Part shown: positions 51,718 to 63,000 of the stretch, piece after piece
Position numbering within the stretch: position 1 is the first letter of the stretch
How the letters are laid out: each line of letters begins with the position of its first letter
DNA from: Mayamaea pseudoterrestris
Taxonomy: Eukaryota; Bacillariophyta; Bacillariophyceae; Sellaphorales; Sellaphoraceae
Reading direction: 5' to 3'
Assembly (NCBI GenBank): GCA_027923505.1
Contig: BROI01000004.1
Coordinates: forward strand, 744,001-808,000
DNA length: 64,000 nt
Program-made: the position numbers and the translations under genes
The notes under the pieces: model-generated
Database searches by the model: none
Told to the model about the DNA's origin: nothing
The model's input: only the letters and a program-made list of their open reading frames with translations

Positions 51718-52273
51718 TTGTGCTTCAAAGGAAGGCAAATTTATACCTGACCACTAAAAACATGTCAAAAATCCCGCCATTTACTCTCTTTACACAGCGA
51801 ATGGGTCCAGTTTCGACAATGGCTGCCTTGTCACTGCAAGTCAATGCAGCAACAAGAGTGACTGCGCTGTCGCTGCGATCAATTGCGGCCGCGAAGAGAC
51901 AATGCTTGCTTGAGCACTGCGAGCGCATGTATCATATTTCAACGATGCGAATTGCAATGCGATCGACTCGAAGGTTGAGCGACTGGCCGGTGTCTTTTTA
52001 TGCAGGGAATGTATGTCGATAGTGGCTCACTCAGAGAGCGACTTTGACTAATTCGGACCTCCTACCAATGGCATCGGCTCGAAACCGTAGCTAATTACCG
52101 TCGAATATTGGCATGGCTTGACTTTTCGCGGACAACAATAATGCACACTTTCTAAAAATGAAACTTTTGTACCTGGCAATACTTCGTTTTATAATCGTTT
52201 ACCGGTAAACAAGACTCTTGTGTCTGAGGATGTAAACACGAGCAGCTCAACAAACAATACCCCACAATGCCAG
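51718..52273. other. Intergenic, one TACCGGTA palindrome
   Basis: TACCGGTA lies at 52200-52207 inside GTTTACCGGTAAAC. A plus-strand frame (51657-52022) overlaps the tRNA and is not credible. Confidence 0.5.
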
Positions 52274-55200
52274 CTAATTCAGTTTTTTGCCAGCGCGAGC
52301 AAGAGGATCAATCTGAGACTGTCGGTCCAGCAGGTAAAAGATGCGAGCAGCACTCTTTTCCACTTCCTTCCGATCACTCATATCCTGAAATGCTGCGCCG
52401 AGCCCAAACAATCCAAAGAGAATGGAAAATTGAGCCACCAAGAAGTCCTTAAGATCGTATTTGTCCGGAAAAGTAAAGAGAAGGTAGCCCCCAAAGAACA
52501 TTTGCAAGCCGTTGATCCACTGCTGCACAAACATGGATAGGCCGTTCGCCAATCCACCCATGAACGCCTCCTTTCTATAGTTCGCCTCGTCAAATGATAG
52601 AGCACGTTCATAGTCGTTGTAGCGTCGATTCTCAAGCGTAAGGGCAGCGACCGTGCGAATGTTCAATAATGTCTCAACAATAATGCCTCCAGGAGAATTC
52701 AGCTCATCAGCAATATTATTACTGGCAGCTTCGTCCGTTCCCATCATACGAGAATGCTGAACCGAGACTGCCGCTGCCATGACGGGAACGCAACCAATAG
52801 CCAGCAACGCAAATTGCCACATGTAGAATAGCGAGAGAACTATACCAGTGACGATTGCGGCCATGGCAATGATAAACGATCTGACAGGCTCGCCACTAAA
52901 TGCCTGAATTCGCGCAGCATCATCTTGGAGCTGCGAAGTTATGCTACCGACACTGCGCTTGTCGAAGTATGCAGGCTCTTGTCGCATCAATGCTAGAAAA
53001 CCAGCATCTCGAATTCTTTTGCTCAAACGCTCGCTTGCAGTACCGAACCCCCAGAAGGTTAACATATTGCCCATGAGGCAGCCAACAACGCACAAGATAA
53101 CCCAGAAGCTTGCCACGATGAAGCTTCTGTGACGCATGTACTCCGCCTCCGTATCCCAGTAAGCCTCGCAGCTGGGCTCATTATTTGGGATAAATGCGTC
53201 GCTGCAAGGCGAGACTGGCCGAAACAGCAAGTCAATCGTCTGAGCGAATAGAATTCCCCTGCGTGTGCAACCGCAAGTGAGCTTAGTATCGATTCTATTT
53301 CACCACTACACCGCTGCAGAGTAACTGATACGTACCACATCGGAAAGACTCCACCGGCACACACAGCACCAATGCTGCCGAGCAACAGATACATGGCATC
53401 CGGACGGGCCATGGCTCGAGCGCGCTTAGCGCTAAATGTGCCGGAATCTTCCTCAACTTCTATCTTTGTTTCGATCTCTTCCTCAGCTCCTTTCTTAACA
53501 TCCTTGGTTTTAACATCCACCTTGCTCGCGCGCAAACCAACAGAATCGACAGTCGAGCTTCTCTTAGACGAATCAAACAAGCGACGGTAACGACCATCAG
53601 GTATCTTGATCAACTCATCGTGGGAACCTTGCTCCCAAACCTTGCCATCCGAAATAAAGGCAATCGTGTCAGCGTTTCTGATGGTGCTAAGTCTATGAGC
53701 AATCACAATGCACGTGTGATCTGTCGACGCCATCAAACGATCAATTGCCTCCTGCACGATACCCTCTGACGCGGAGTCAAGTGCACTAAACGAGAAAAAG
53801 CGTTAAATATCGTGTATTAAGCACAAGGGAACAAACAAACTTTACATCGAACATACCTCGTCGCTTCATCGAGAATAAGTACTTTTGGCTTGCGGACAAG
53901 AGCACGCGCAATAGCGACGCGCTGACGTTGACCACCTTTCAGACAAATTTAACGGCAAGTGCAAACAATGGGTAAGATAAGAAGCAGAAATAATAAATGA
54001 CGACATCCGTATATACTTACCGCTTAACTGTGTGCCTCTGGCGCCGACCGGGGTATCGTAGCCTTCTGGGAAGGACGAAATGAAGTCATGACAATTGGCG
54101 TTTCTTGCAGCCTCTTCAATCTCCTTCCGAGAAACCCCGCCGTCGATACCGAAAGCAATGTTTTCTGCGATAGTCATGTTAAACAGAGTAGGCTCTTGAC
54201 CAACATACGCAAGCTGAGAACGATACCAGCCAACATTTAGTGCCTTCAAATCCGTGCCGAGATACTCAATGACACCTTCAGAGGGGTCATAAAACCGCTC
54301 CACTAACCCGACAGTCGTCGATTTCCCGCCTCCTGATGGACCCACGAGGGCTACGGTTTCACCTTGTCGGATCTTTAGATTGAAGTGATCAAAGATAGTC
54401 TTTTGTGGTCGCGAAGGGTACGAAAAGCAGACGTCGCGAAACTCAATGTGGATGGGAGCATCAGCAGCCACCTTTGGAACCATTGGCAAGCCACTGGCTT
54501 CAAGATCCACCGTGGAAACGTCTCTTGAAATAGGAGCAGACTTAGGTTCAGAGTCCTTTCCGTCTTGCTTTTCCACCAGACGACGGTAATACGTCTCTCC
54601 ATCCATAAGGACATCGTGCGTGCCCTGCTCAACAACGCGACCACCCACAACCACAAAAATGCGGTTAGCGTTGCGGATCGTGCTGAGACGATGCGCAATG
54701 ATAATAGTCGTAAGCTTCTTCTTTTGTATAATATTATCCAGCGCGTCTTGGACAACGAGCTCACTTTCTGCGGGAAAGCAAGAGAGCCAGGAGCGTAAGA
54801 AACATGTTATACATGTAAACTAAGCATGACCACACAATCTCTGCAAAGCATGTAAACGGTATAACAAAGCATCACACATATTCTCTACAAGCATTACTTA
54901 CCAGAATCCAAGGCCGAGGTACTTTCATCCAGCAATAAAATCTTTGGGCGGCCGACAAGGATTCTCGCAATAGCAATTCGCTGCTTCTGTCCTCTGTTTC
55001 CGTACATATTGTGAGTTAGCCTTCGACAAACAAAGAATAATGACAACAATCGAGCAGAAGCTTACCCACTCAGCTGACTACCCTTGTCTCCAACCTGCGT
55101 CTCGTATCCATCGCTAAAATTGCTAATGAAATCGTGTGCATTCGCAAGACGACAAGCTTCTTCAATCTCCGCATCAGTGGCGCGAGGGTTACCGTAACGA

Positions 55201-57073
55201 ATGTTGGCCTTGATGGTGGTCGCAAACTGTAGAGCATCGAGCAATGGTTGAGTGCAATCGTTGCCGAGCAAGACACGGAGTTATAATCACTCAGTTAACT
55301 CACCAATGCAGGCTCTTGTCCAACATATCCAATCCGACTACGTAAATGGCGAACGTTAATGTCCTTCAAGTCCACGCCATCGAGAGTAATGCTTCCAGAA
55401 AGAGGATCATAAAAGCGCTGTGTGTAGCAAAGCAGACATAAGAAATAAGTTATTGCACGCTCATGAGATCAGAATGTAACGCCAGACGAAAACATACCTC
55501 AAGCATGGCGACAATGCTGTGGTCAAACAAATGAGATATGGGGTGTCAAAAAAGTCAGTCAACTTGTCTGCAATCATCCAGCACAGCACCCCGGAAAGCA
55601 CTACGCATCCAAACCATATACTCACGTGCTCTTTCCTCCACCGCTCGGACCTACAAACGCAACAGTCTGTCCCGGTTCAATGTCCAACGTCATGCCATTC
55701 AAGACGGGGTCGTCCGGACGCGTCGGATACGTAAAATGAACGTCACGCAGCTTGATTGCTCCACTGACTGGCGGCTTTAGTCCTTCGCGCGACGATGAAT
55801 CGATCTGATACTCTGGCAAAATGGCCGTGACTGTATTTAGGGCAGCTTCGACATCGTCATCGCCATCCTTGGAAGCATTGGACTTGCGCGATCTCGTCGT
55901 GGAGCCAAGCGCATCATGTACCGGCCGGTGAACAATCAACTGCGGCGCACCAGGCTTGCGGTTAATGGCCAGCAAAGCTTCGGCGACGGCTGTACGAGCA
56001 TGCGCCAAGGCTTCCGTAAAGTTACCAACCTGCGAAACGCCTTGGGCGGCGAACGCCACACCCAGCATGGCGCCAAAGACGTCAGAGCCCGATGTTTTGC
56101 ACGCCGTCGCGCCAGGCACAGCTCCCGATGGATCGCAACCGTTTTCTTCCACGTTATTGTATAAAATCGAAGTTCCGTAGAGCGTCAAGATGCAGTAAAG
56201 CAAGAGAAAGGATCCAAGCATTGCTCCATTGGCAAAGCCTTGCTTAATGAGAATGCGCACAGAGCTTTTAAAAGCTTCCTGCGTTGCCTCCTTGTATTGG
56301 TTGACCATTTGCTGGATACCATTCAAACTTAAGACGGTCTTGACCGCCGAAACGGACGAGTAAGCAATGCCTCCAGCAAGCTTGTAACTCTCCGAAGCAT
56401 TGTGTCCCTTCTTTTGGTTGAGCGACATGACCATGAGCGCCGCAAGCGAAGCAAAGGGAACGGCGCAAATGACAACTAGCGCAACTTGCCAAGACGCGTA
56501 AAAGGCGTAACCAATACCTCCAACACCCGTTGTAAAGAATTGAATGCCCTCTCCGAACTTGCGTCCGACGCCCCGACGAAACTTGCCGGCATTGCTTCCC
56601 ACTTGCCCAGCCACGCCGCCAACATCGTACACGTCAAAAAAGCTTGCATCCTGCCGCAGCAACGCCCGAAACCACTTTAGACGAAAGTTTTGCGAAGCAT
56701 GAAAGGCCACAATTTCAAACGCCCATCCCTGTACCGTCGCCGCTCCCAATGCAAAGGCTCCAACAATCAAAAAAGTAAATGCCAGTCGCTTGATATCTTC
56801 CAGTCCATTCTTGGCACCACTCAAGTCAGTAAAGGATGTAGAAAATAGATAGGCCAGTACTGGATACACCATGCCGTTCAAAAAGGCGGCAAAGAATCCA
56901 ATGCAAAACAAGAATTGGACGCGACTGCCACATTCCCAAACGAAATGAAGGGTTTGGCCAATGGATGCGCGATTTTCGGCGACAAGTTGCTTCGGCTGGT
57001 TCTTTTTGAAGAGTGAGGAGCGATTGTTGTTACTGGAAACATCGCCGTCGCTGCTGCTTCCATGGGTTGGCAT
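52274..57073 (-). CDS. ABC exporter (ABCB-like) with TMD-NBD-NBD-TMD order
   Basis: Nine exons: 57073-55626, 55516-55498, 55417-55304, 55226-55066, 54993-54902, 54767-54021, 53935-53857, 53785-53336 and 53258-52274. Together they give 1365 codons, all in frame. TMD1 (residues about 40-340) has six helices. NBD1 follows with [41 protein letters not shown] and [12 protein letters not shown] linker of about 60 residues leads straight into NBD2 ([57 protein letters not shown]). An acidic/basic linker then leads to TMD2 (about 1015-1340), which ends at [17 protein letters not shown], just where a canonical exporter would continue into its last NBD. Both ATPase sites look complete. Exon 2 is a 19-nt microexon next to the first Walker A. 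Expected role: lipid or drug export; substrate unknown. Confidence 0.9.
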
Positions 57074-57487
57074 GGTTGCTCTTGGTAATGCTCTTGCTCT
57101 TGCTGTCCTTGTTGTCGTTGCTGTAATCGAGATCTCGTGTCTCGTTTTCGCTTGATCGTCCGGAGAGCAATTTGAGTTGTGCGGTCGAACGAACGAAGGA
57201 TGACTCAACGCGATTGACGCCAGATGTGCTCTCGAGCGTCTGTATTTCGGTTGGACGAGTCGAGAAGGCTTATGTAGGAGAACGCCGTGGAAGGTGAGTT
57301 CCTCATTGATCGCCTTCCTCGTCGTTCCCAGCTGTGACCGTGGCTGCGGGGTGTTAGCTAACCAGTCTACTGAGACACCAGCCGGGCATACCATCTTGTA
57401 GCGCAGCCCAAAAAATGATGTTGGCACCATTCTTGTGCAATTGGGGTGTATACATGAATGGAGCAATCCTACTACATAATTATATTC
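57074..57487. other. Intergenic between two minus-strand genes
   Basis: The 414 bases continue as an open minus-strand frame upstream of the ABC ATG, rich in basic residues, without an obvious start. It is probably 5' untranslated. Confidence 0.4.
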
Positions 57488-58621
57488 CTATAGCTGGCTG
57501 AGCTTGTCCCATGCCACCTGTCCAATTGCAGCATCCTGTGCTCCGGTCCCAGTCAAGTCAACCACGATGAGTTCGTCTCCCTCGCGACCCGGTTTTCCAT
57601 TAACAAGTTCCCCTAGCTCGCAGTAGACATCACTCTCCGTCATGACGCCTGCCTGAAGGGCTGACCGAAGCTCTCCAACCTTGGAGGTTTGCTTGGTGAG
57701 ATCACTAATGTACTTGCTTGCCTTGAGTACGTCGACGGGAATTTCCTGCTTGGTCGGCTGATCACTCCCAGACGCAATAATGGTTGTACCAGGCTGTAAC
57801 ATGCTCAGCTCCAAAACGGGTGCACTCCCGGTTGTTTGCGTGTAGATACAGTTTGATTTGCTGCAGAGCTCCGCCGCTGAATTCGCCACTTCAAAGTCCA
57901 CTCCCAGCTCCTCGCTCATTTCCAAAGCAAACTCATCAGACCCAGCCAATCCATAAGCTACTCCCTTCATGTCTGGACGAATCACATGGGCTGCTCGCGC
58001 CATGTTTCTCGCAATGGCGCCGCATCCAATAAATCCCACCGTCAGTGACTTGTTTGGATCAGTTGTATACTTGAGACTAATAGCACCAGCCGCACCAGTT
58101 CGTAGATCCGTCATGAATCGATTCTCCTGGAAAAATGCCAATGGAGCTCCCGTCGACGCATCCACGACGCAAAAGACACCTGATCCAGCGGGCAAACCCT
58201 TTTCCAAATTCTTGTAAAAGGAGACACAGGCGAGCTTGACTGTAAACGTGGGGGTCCCTTCAATGTATCCACCCTTGATATGACAGTCTCCTGGTCCAGC
58301 AACGTTTGACTCATGAATGCCAATGTGCATGGGCAATGGAACCTCAACATTTCCTTGAGCAAGGGCTCCAAAGGCCGACTCGACCGAATCAATGGCGTCG
58401 GCAACCGATAAATTCTTGGTGATTGTCGCATAATCAAATAGTCTGGGAGCTGGAAAACTAGCTGACGCCGCAAGACTTCGAGAAACAATTCTTGTCGTTG
58501 TGTTGCTGACGACTACTTGATGAGGATGGGCAAGCAACAGTGGCGTCGACTGATGACGTCGAGCCGCGTCGCGTAAAGCGCGAGAAGCAAAAGTATTGAA
58601 CATGATTCTATAGCGTATCAT
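57488..58621 (-). CDS. Ornithine cyclodeaminase / mu-crystallin family protein
   Basis: The ATG at 58621 gives 377 residues; a second ATG at 58603 is also possible. The N terminus (MFNTFASRALRDAARRHQST) is basic and amphipathic, suggesting mitochondria. Family motifs follow: SVESAFGALAQGNVEVPLPM, HIKGGYIEGTPTFTVKLA, VFCVVDASTGAPLAFFQEN, TDLRTGAAGAISLKY, and the NAD-binding turn VGFIGCGAIARNMARAAH, then YTQTTGSAPVLELSML. GDELIVVDLTGTGAQDAAIG is the C-terminal helix. Relatives are ornithine cyclodeaminases, ketimine reductases and thyroid-binding mu-crystallin, so the substrate cannot be fixed from sequence. All nucleotide-binding residues look intact. Confidence 0.88.
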   Translation of the reverse strand: MIRYRIMFNTFASRALRDAARRHQSTPLLLAHPHQVVVSNTTTRIVSRSLAASASFPAPRLFDYATITKNLSVADAIDSVESAFGALAQGNVEVPLPMHIGIHESNVAGPGDCHIKGGYIEGTPTFTVKLACVSFYKNLEKGLPAGSGVFCVVDASTGAPLAFFQENRFMTDLRTGAAGAISLKYTTDPNKSLTVGFIGCGAIARNMARAAHVIRPDMKGVAYGLAGSDEFALEMSEELGVDFEVANSAAELCSKSNCIYTQTTGSAPVLELSMLQPGTTIIASGSDQPTKQEIPVDVLKASKYISDLTKQTSKVGELRSALQAGVMTESDVYCELGELVNGKPGREGDELIVVDLTGTGAQDAAIGQVAWDKLSQL

Positions 58622-60090
58622 GGTGATGGTTGACTGTTTATGGTTGATGTGTATTGGAAAATCTTGATACAAGAGCTTGCTCTGGCCTTGACAAGCAAGA
58701 GAAGATGAGCCTCGCAACAAGATCCAAGAGATCATTCGTCTTCTCGTGGCAGGTGAGGGGCAATGTTAGCGGACGTCGCACCACGAAACACCAAAGAACC
58801 CGGAAGTCCTCCTTTTGGAACGACGAAACAAGGAGGCCGCGCGCCGTCGCAGTCCTTTCGTCGCTTCAAGCAACCATAATTGGTTACCTACGGCAAGTTG
58901 CGGGGGGCAAACTTGTATGCAAGGCATAATTGGCGAACAAGAACAAGCGATTCAATAGCAAGCTCAAATGTTTCATTAATCACCAATGAACTTTACTTTG
59001 AGGCCGTGGTTGAACTACTTAAAAAAAACTTCAAAGTTACCAGGCTAGCCCGAGACAGCGACACCAGTTGCTCCGTCAGCAGCTTGCTATTGTAGACAAC
59101 TGGTAAGGATCCCATTGCAGGACATTGAAGCCACCAAGGCTGCAGCTTTTCTAATGATTCCATCCACACTCATTCCTCCGCTGTTGTTAATTACAACTGT
59201 ATCGTTCATACTGTTGACTACCGGTAGGCATGGCTGGGGTAGCTAGCTTTACAAGCTGGATTTGCGCGCGTGATACTTGCCATCGCATGAATCGAATAAC
59301 GTCTTATCGGTTCTCAAAATCCGTGATTGCGCAAGTTCGTACTTCTGTGGGATCAAACTCGGTCCAGAATCATGATACAGAGAATCTGAGCATACCATCG
59401 TCTACGTATATCATTGAAGAATGCAAGGATGCGAACTTGCAACATAACTTTTAAATTTGGTCATGCTGGGACGATTCTTGCAAACTCACTCAATTCGTCT
59501 CGATAGAAACGCTACAACAACTTTAACCACAGCAGTAAAACCAGACTATTGACTCGTCCATTGTATCAAGTATATATTAAATGGTATATTGCGCCTGTTT
59601 CAGCCAAAAGCATGCATGTGAAGGCTGTCGCGTCGACGATTGAAGATGTTACCAGTTTGCACCTCGTTCAAACAAAGGCGACTCACACACTCAATTTTGG
59701 TCCCGCTTCAATATTTCCAACGGAATCATACTCCCTGCTTCCTTGTAGTCATCATGACATCATAGTGCTGGTTGCAATGGAATGCTTCCTTGGTCCCGCA
59801 AATACAGCGCAAAGATGGCGATGCGATGAAAATCGATCAAAGAACCCGGAAACCAAGGAACCGCGCTTTTTCGCATGGGATGCGGCTGTTGATGCCACTA
59901 AGGGGGAGACTACTAGTGAAAGTTGATCAAGACGATTGACGTGAATTATTATGAGCGGCAATTGTCGCACTGCCTGCCGAGTTCTATCGCTACTTGTGAC
60001 CGGTGGGAATCTCGGATGGCTCGCTGGACAAACCGCCTGTCGCTGAGGCATAACTAAAACACGTGTGCTTGGCAACGGTGGAGGCTTCAC
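58622..60090. other. Intergenic, little coding signal
   Basis: This 1.47-kb stretch has a TACCGGTA palindrome at 59219-59226 and a purine-rich run (AAGGGGGAGAC near 59902). Short frames (for example 59549-59926) show no domain. The right part may contain the 3' LTR of the neighbouring element, but its ends were not identified. Confidence 0.4.
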
Positions 60091-63000
60091 TTAGGTGGAG
60101 GCCGAGCCAGTGCAGCTTCCTTGGATACCGGATGCGGAACCCGGAAGTGGAGTATCAACACACCCTGGCAAGGAAGGTGTCTCGGTAGAGACTGTTGCCT
60201 TGGGAGGATCCTTTACATAACGGGAGCGCATCTTGCGGTGGTGAACGGCAGGATGATGCTTGGTAAAGTAATCCGCTAAGTTGTCGCATCCGCGGCGCCA
60301 GTGAAGGATGAACTGGCCTTGCGCAATGCGATCTTTGATCCAGTAAAAACGCATGTCCATGGCTTTTGAGCGCTTGTGCTTGACGGTACCGTTGGCGATG
60401 CCAGCCGCGCAGCTGTTGTCTGTTTGAATGGGCGTTGGTGGTTGCGGGTGACCGAGCTCTTCAAGTGCTGTGCGGAAAACAGTGGCGTCCTTGGCGCAAT
60501 GGAAGGCGCCGCCTAGTTCTGCCTCGGCGGCCGAGGAGACGACGCATTTTAATAGCTCGCATCCAACATGGATTGCTCCATTTTCAGGAGGAGGAGGAGC
60601 ATCAGGCGATGGTGCTTTCAATGGTTCCGCGGGCATGGAGCTAAGGAAATGGAAAGCAGCGATTCGAGAGCGGGCTTTGGCGGCCGTCAAGTAGGAGGCG
60701 TCTGTGTGGCAATGGAGGACCATATCACTGGCGTGAAACACAAGAATGGCATCTTGATGGCTGGCGGCGTAATCAAGGAATTGTATTAAAGCTTTCTCAG
60801 TCTTCTTGGTGCCTTTGGCTTGTGCCGCGCCGAGTTCATTGACGGCTGTTAACATGGTATTGTCGATGGCGCGTCCGTAGAAGAGGAACTTGCCGCAGAC
60901 GCGTTGGATAATGACGCGGCCTTCAGGTGGAAGAGGATCCATGCAATCATCATCAACATATTGTTGTTTGGCGCCATAGACTGGTGCAGTCCATGGGTGA
61001 GGTGAATCCTGAGGCTTGGACGGCGGCGGATGTTGGAGCTCGTTCAAGGCATTGGCGACGTAATTGGGCATGCTCATCTCGAGTATGCGCTTGTCATAGT
61101 CCCACTTGAGGGTCATGCCACAGAAGCGGGTGCCAGCGCGATCAACTGTAATGGTATACTGAGAGCGGAGGACGTCGAGTAAGTGCTCGGCGTGGTCGTC
61201 GCCAACGTAGCGGATGCCAAAATCGTCAACAATGAGCGCAAATGCCACTGGACGGGTCTTGTGCTTGAAGAGACCAGGAACATGTTCAGAGTCATTGTAA
61301 CCATTGGAGCGAACGAGCTGCGTTTAATAGGAGGTAACCGTCTTGTAATCCGTATCCGTGTTGCTGAGTTCCGCACGACGTTGCCTTTGCGTCAATTTGG
61401 GCGTATTGTATTCTGCCTTGATGCATTGCAGAGCGTGCGGGTATATTCATTTTCGTTGTGGCATGGTGTACAAGGTGTAATATCGGCTGCCATGAATTTT
61501 GCTCCTGGGGTGGAGAGCACACTGTTGAGAAGGAGCTTGACAATGGGGATGTCGGCGCACGGAGACGCTGTGGTGCCTTCATAAACAAGCTTGTCACCGC
61601 CTGCTGTAATGCGAACGCGGTGCTTCTCAGCCTTGTCTGGTTTAATGGCGACGACGACGCGAGGATAAGTGACTTTGCGCCCGGCTGGAACGGCGTTTGG
61701 GCTGATGAGCTTCATGGTATTGGTTCCTTTTGTGTCATGCTTGGCGCATCCTTGAGCCAGGCGACCGATTTCCATGGCCATGCCTCTGTCCCATTTTGCA
61801 GCATCGGGACCTTTGATGAGATGGCGATACTCGAGAGCGGCGCCGGAGACTGGATCGACAACGGTGTTGGCTTGGAGCTTTTTGGCGGAAGGGCGACTGA
61901 TCCCATGGGAGCCACGAGTGACGCGGTTGGATTCTGTGTAGGCCGCTTGTGTGACGCCAACTGGCAGGTAAGTAGTTGCTTTGGTGCTCTTGTAAGGACT
62001 GGCGCGACGGAAATTGGAACCTTCGTTGGCAGTGAGCTTGGCCAGTCGGGCGGCCTGATCCTTCTTCTGCAGGCGGCGCCTTTGTGCGGGGTTTTTCGTG
62101 CGACTGATATACGTCCAGGGCTCTTCTGATGTAGTTTCCAAGTTAAAACGTACGCGAGCAACGGTGGGCGCCATGGTGGAGTCGACATCGTCAACAGGAT
62201 CGGCCGCGGCCGCGGCCACCCTGGGAGGTGTCGCATCGGTGGTTGAAGTAGGTGCGTTGGCGTTCTCATCCGGCACCCTGGGAGCTGTCGCAGCGGGGGT
62301 GGATGCAGATGCGTTCTCATCTGCCACCCTGGGAGCTGGCGCAGTGGGTGCTTCTGGAGCTGGAGCGGGCTGAGGAGGCAATGGCGACGGGGCCGCAGCT
62401 GCTGGCATACCTTGGGGGTCAGCTTGGGGCGAAGGCGGAGAGGAGTCAGCAGTTTCCAGTGTCGGAGGGCCAACCTGAGTGGCTAGTGCCGCGGCGACAC
62501 GCCTGAGCTCCTCCATGTGGCCAGCGTCGCTCGCAGGGACTGGGCTACTTGTGGCGGTCCAGTTGCGTAGAGCACTTGTCATGTCTTTTACAGCTGCAAT
62601 GAGAAGGTCCTGGTTGGAGGCGACTGGCATAGTTGTCTGAGTAGGGAACCAGGCAAGAGTGTCAGCAATGCGTTCGGCGTTGGTGTCAGTCGCATACACT
62701 CGATAGCAGCGGTAATGCTCTAGCGCGGGTGCAAGATAATAACCATCAACTCCATGAGGTGTATGCGCAGCGCGAATGCTTGGTTTTTCATGTATGATAA
62801 CGCGGGTGCCAGCGGGCGCAAGCGGCGTCTTGTTAAAATCAAAGGCGCCATGTAATTGTGCATGAGCCGAGAGCTTGGGATTGATTCTCGATCCTCGTAA
62901 CAGATTAAGAGACAAAACGCATTGTGGCAGAAGCTTGTCCCAAAGATACAAGGGAAACTTGGGATCCGTGCCGCAAAGTGTCGCCGTAAAGTGGTTGATG

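Noticed and set aside
51657-52022. Plus-strand 121-codon frame
   Set aside because: It starts inside the tRNA-Gly on the other strand and looks random.
59549-59926. Plus-strand 125-codon frame next to the copia element
   Set aside because: No domain; probably old element debris or chance.
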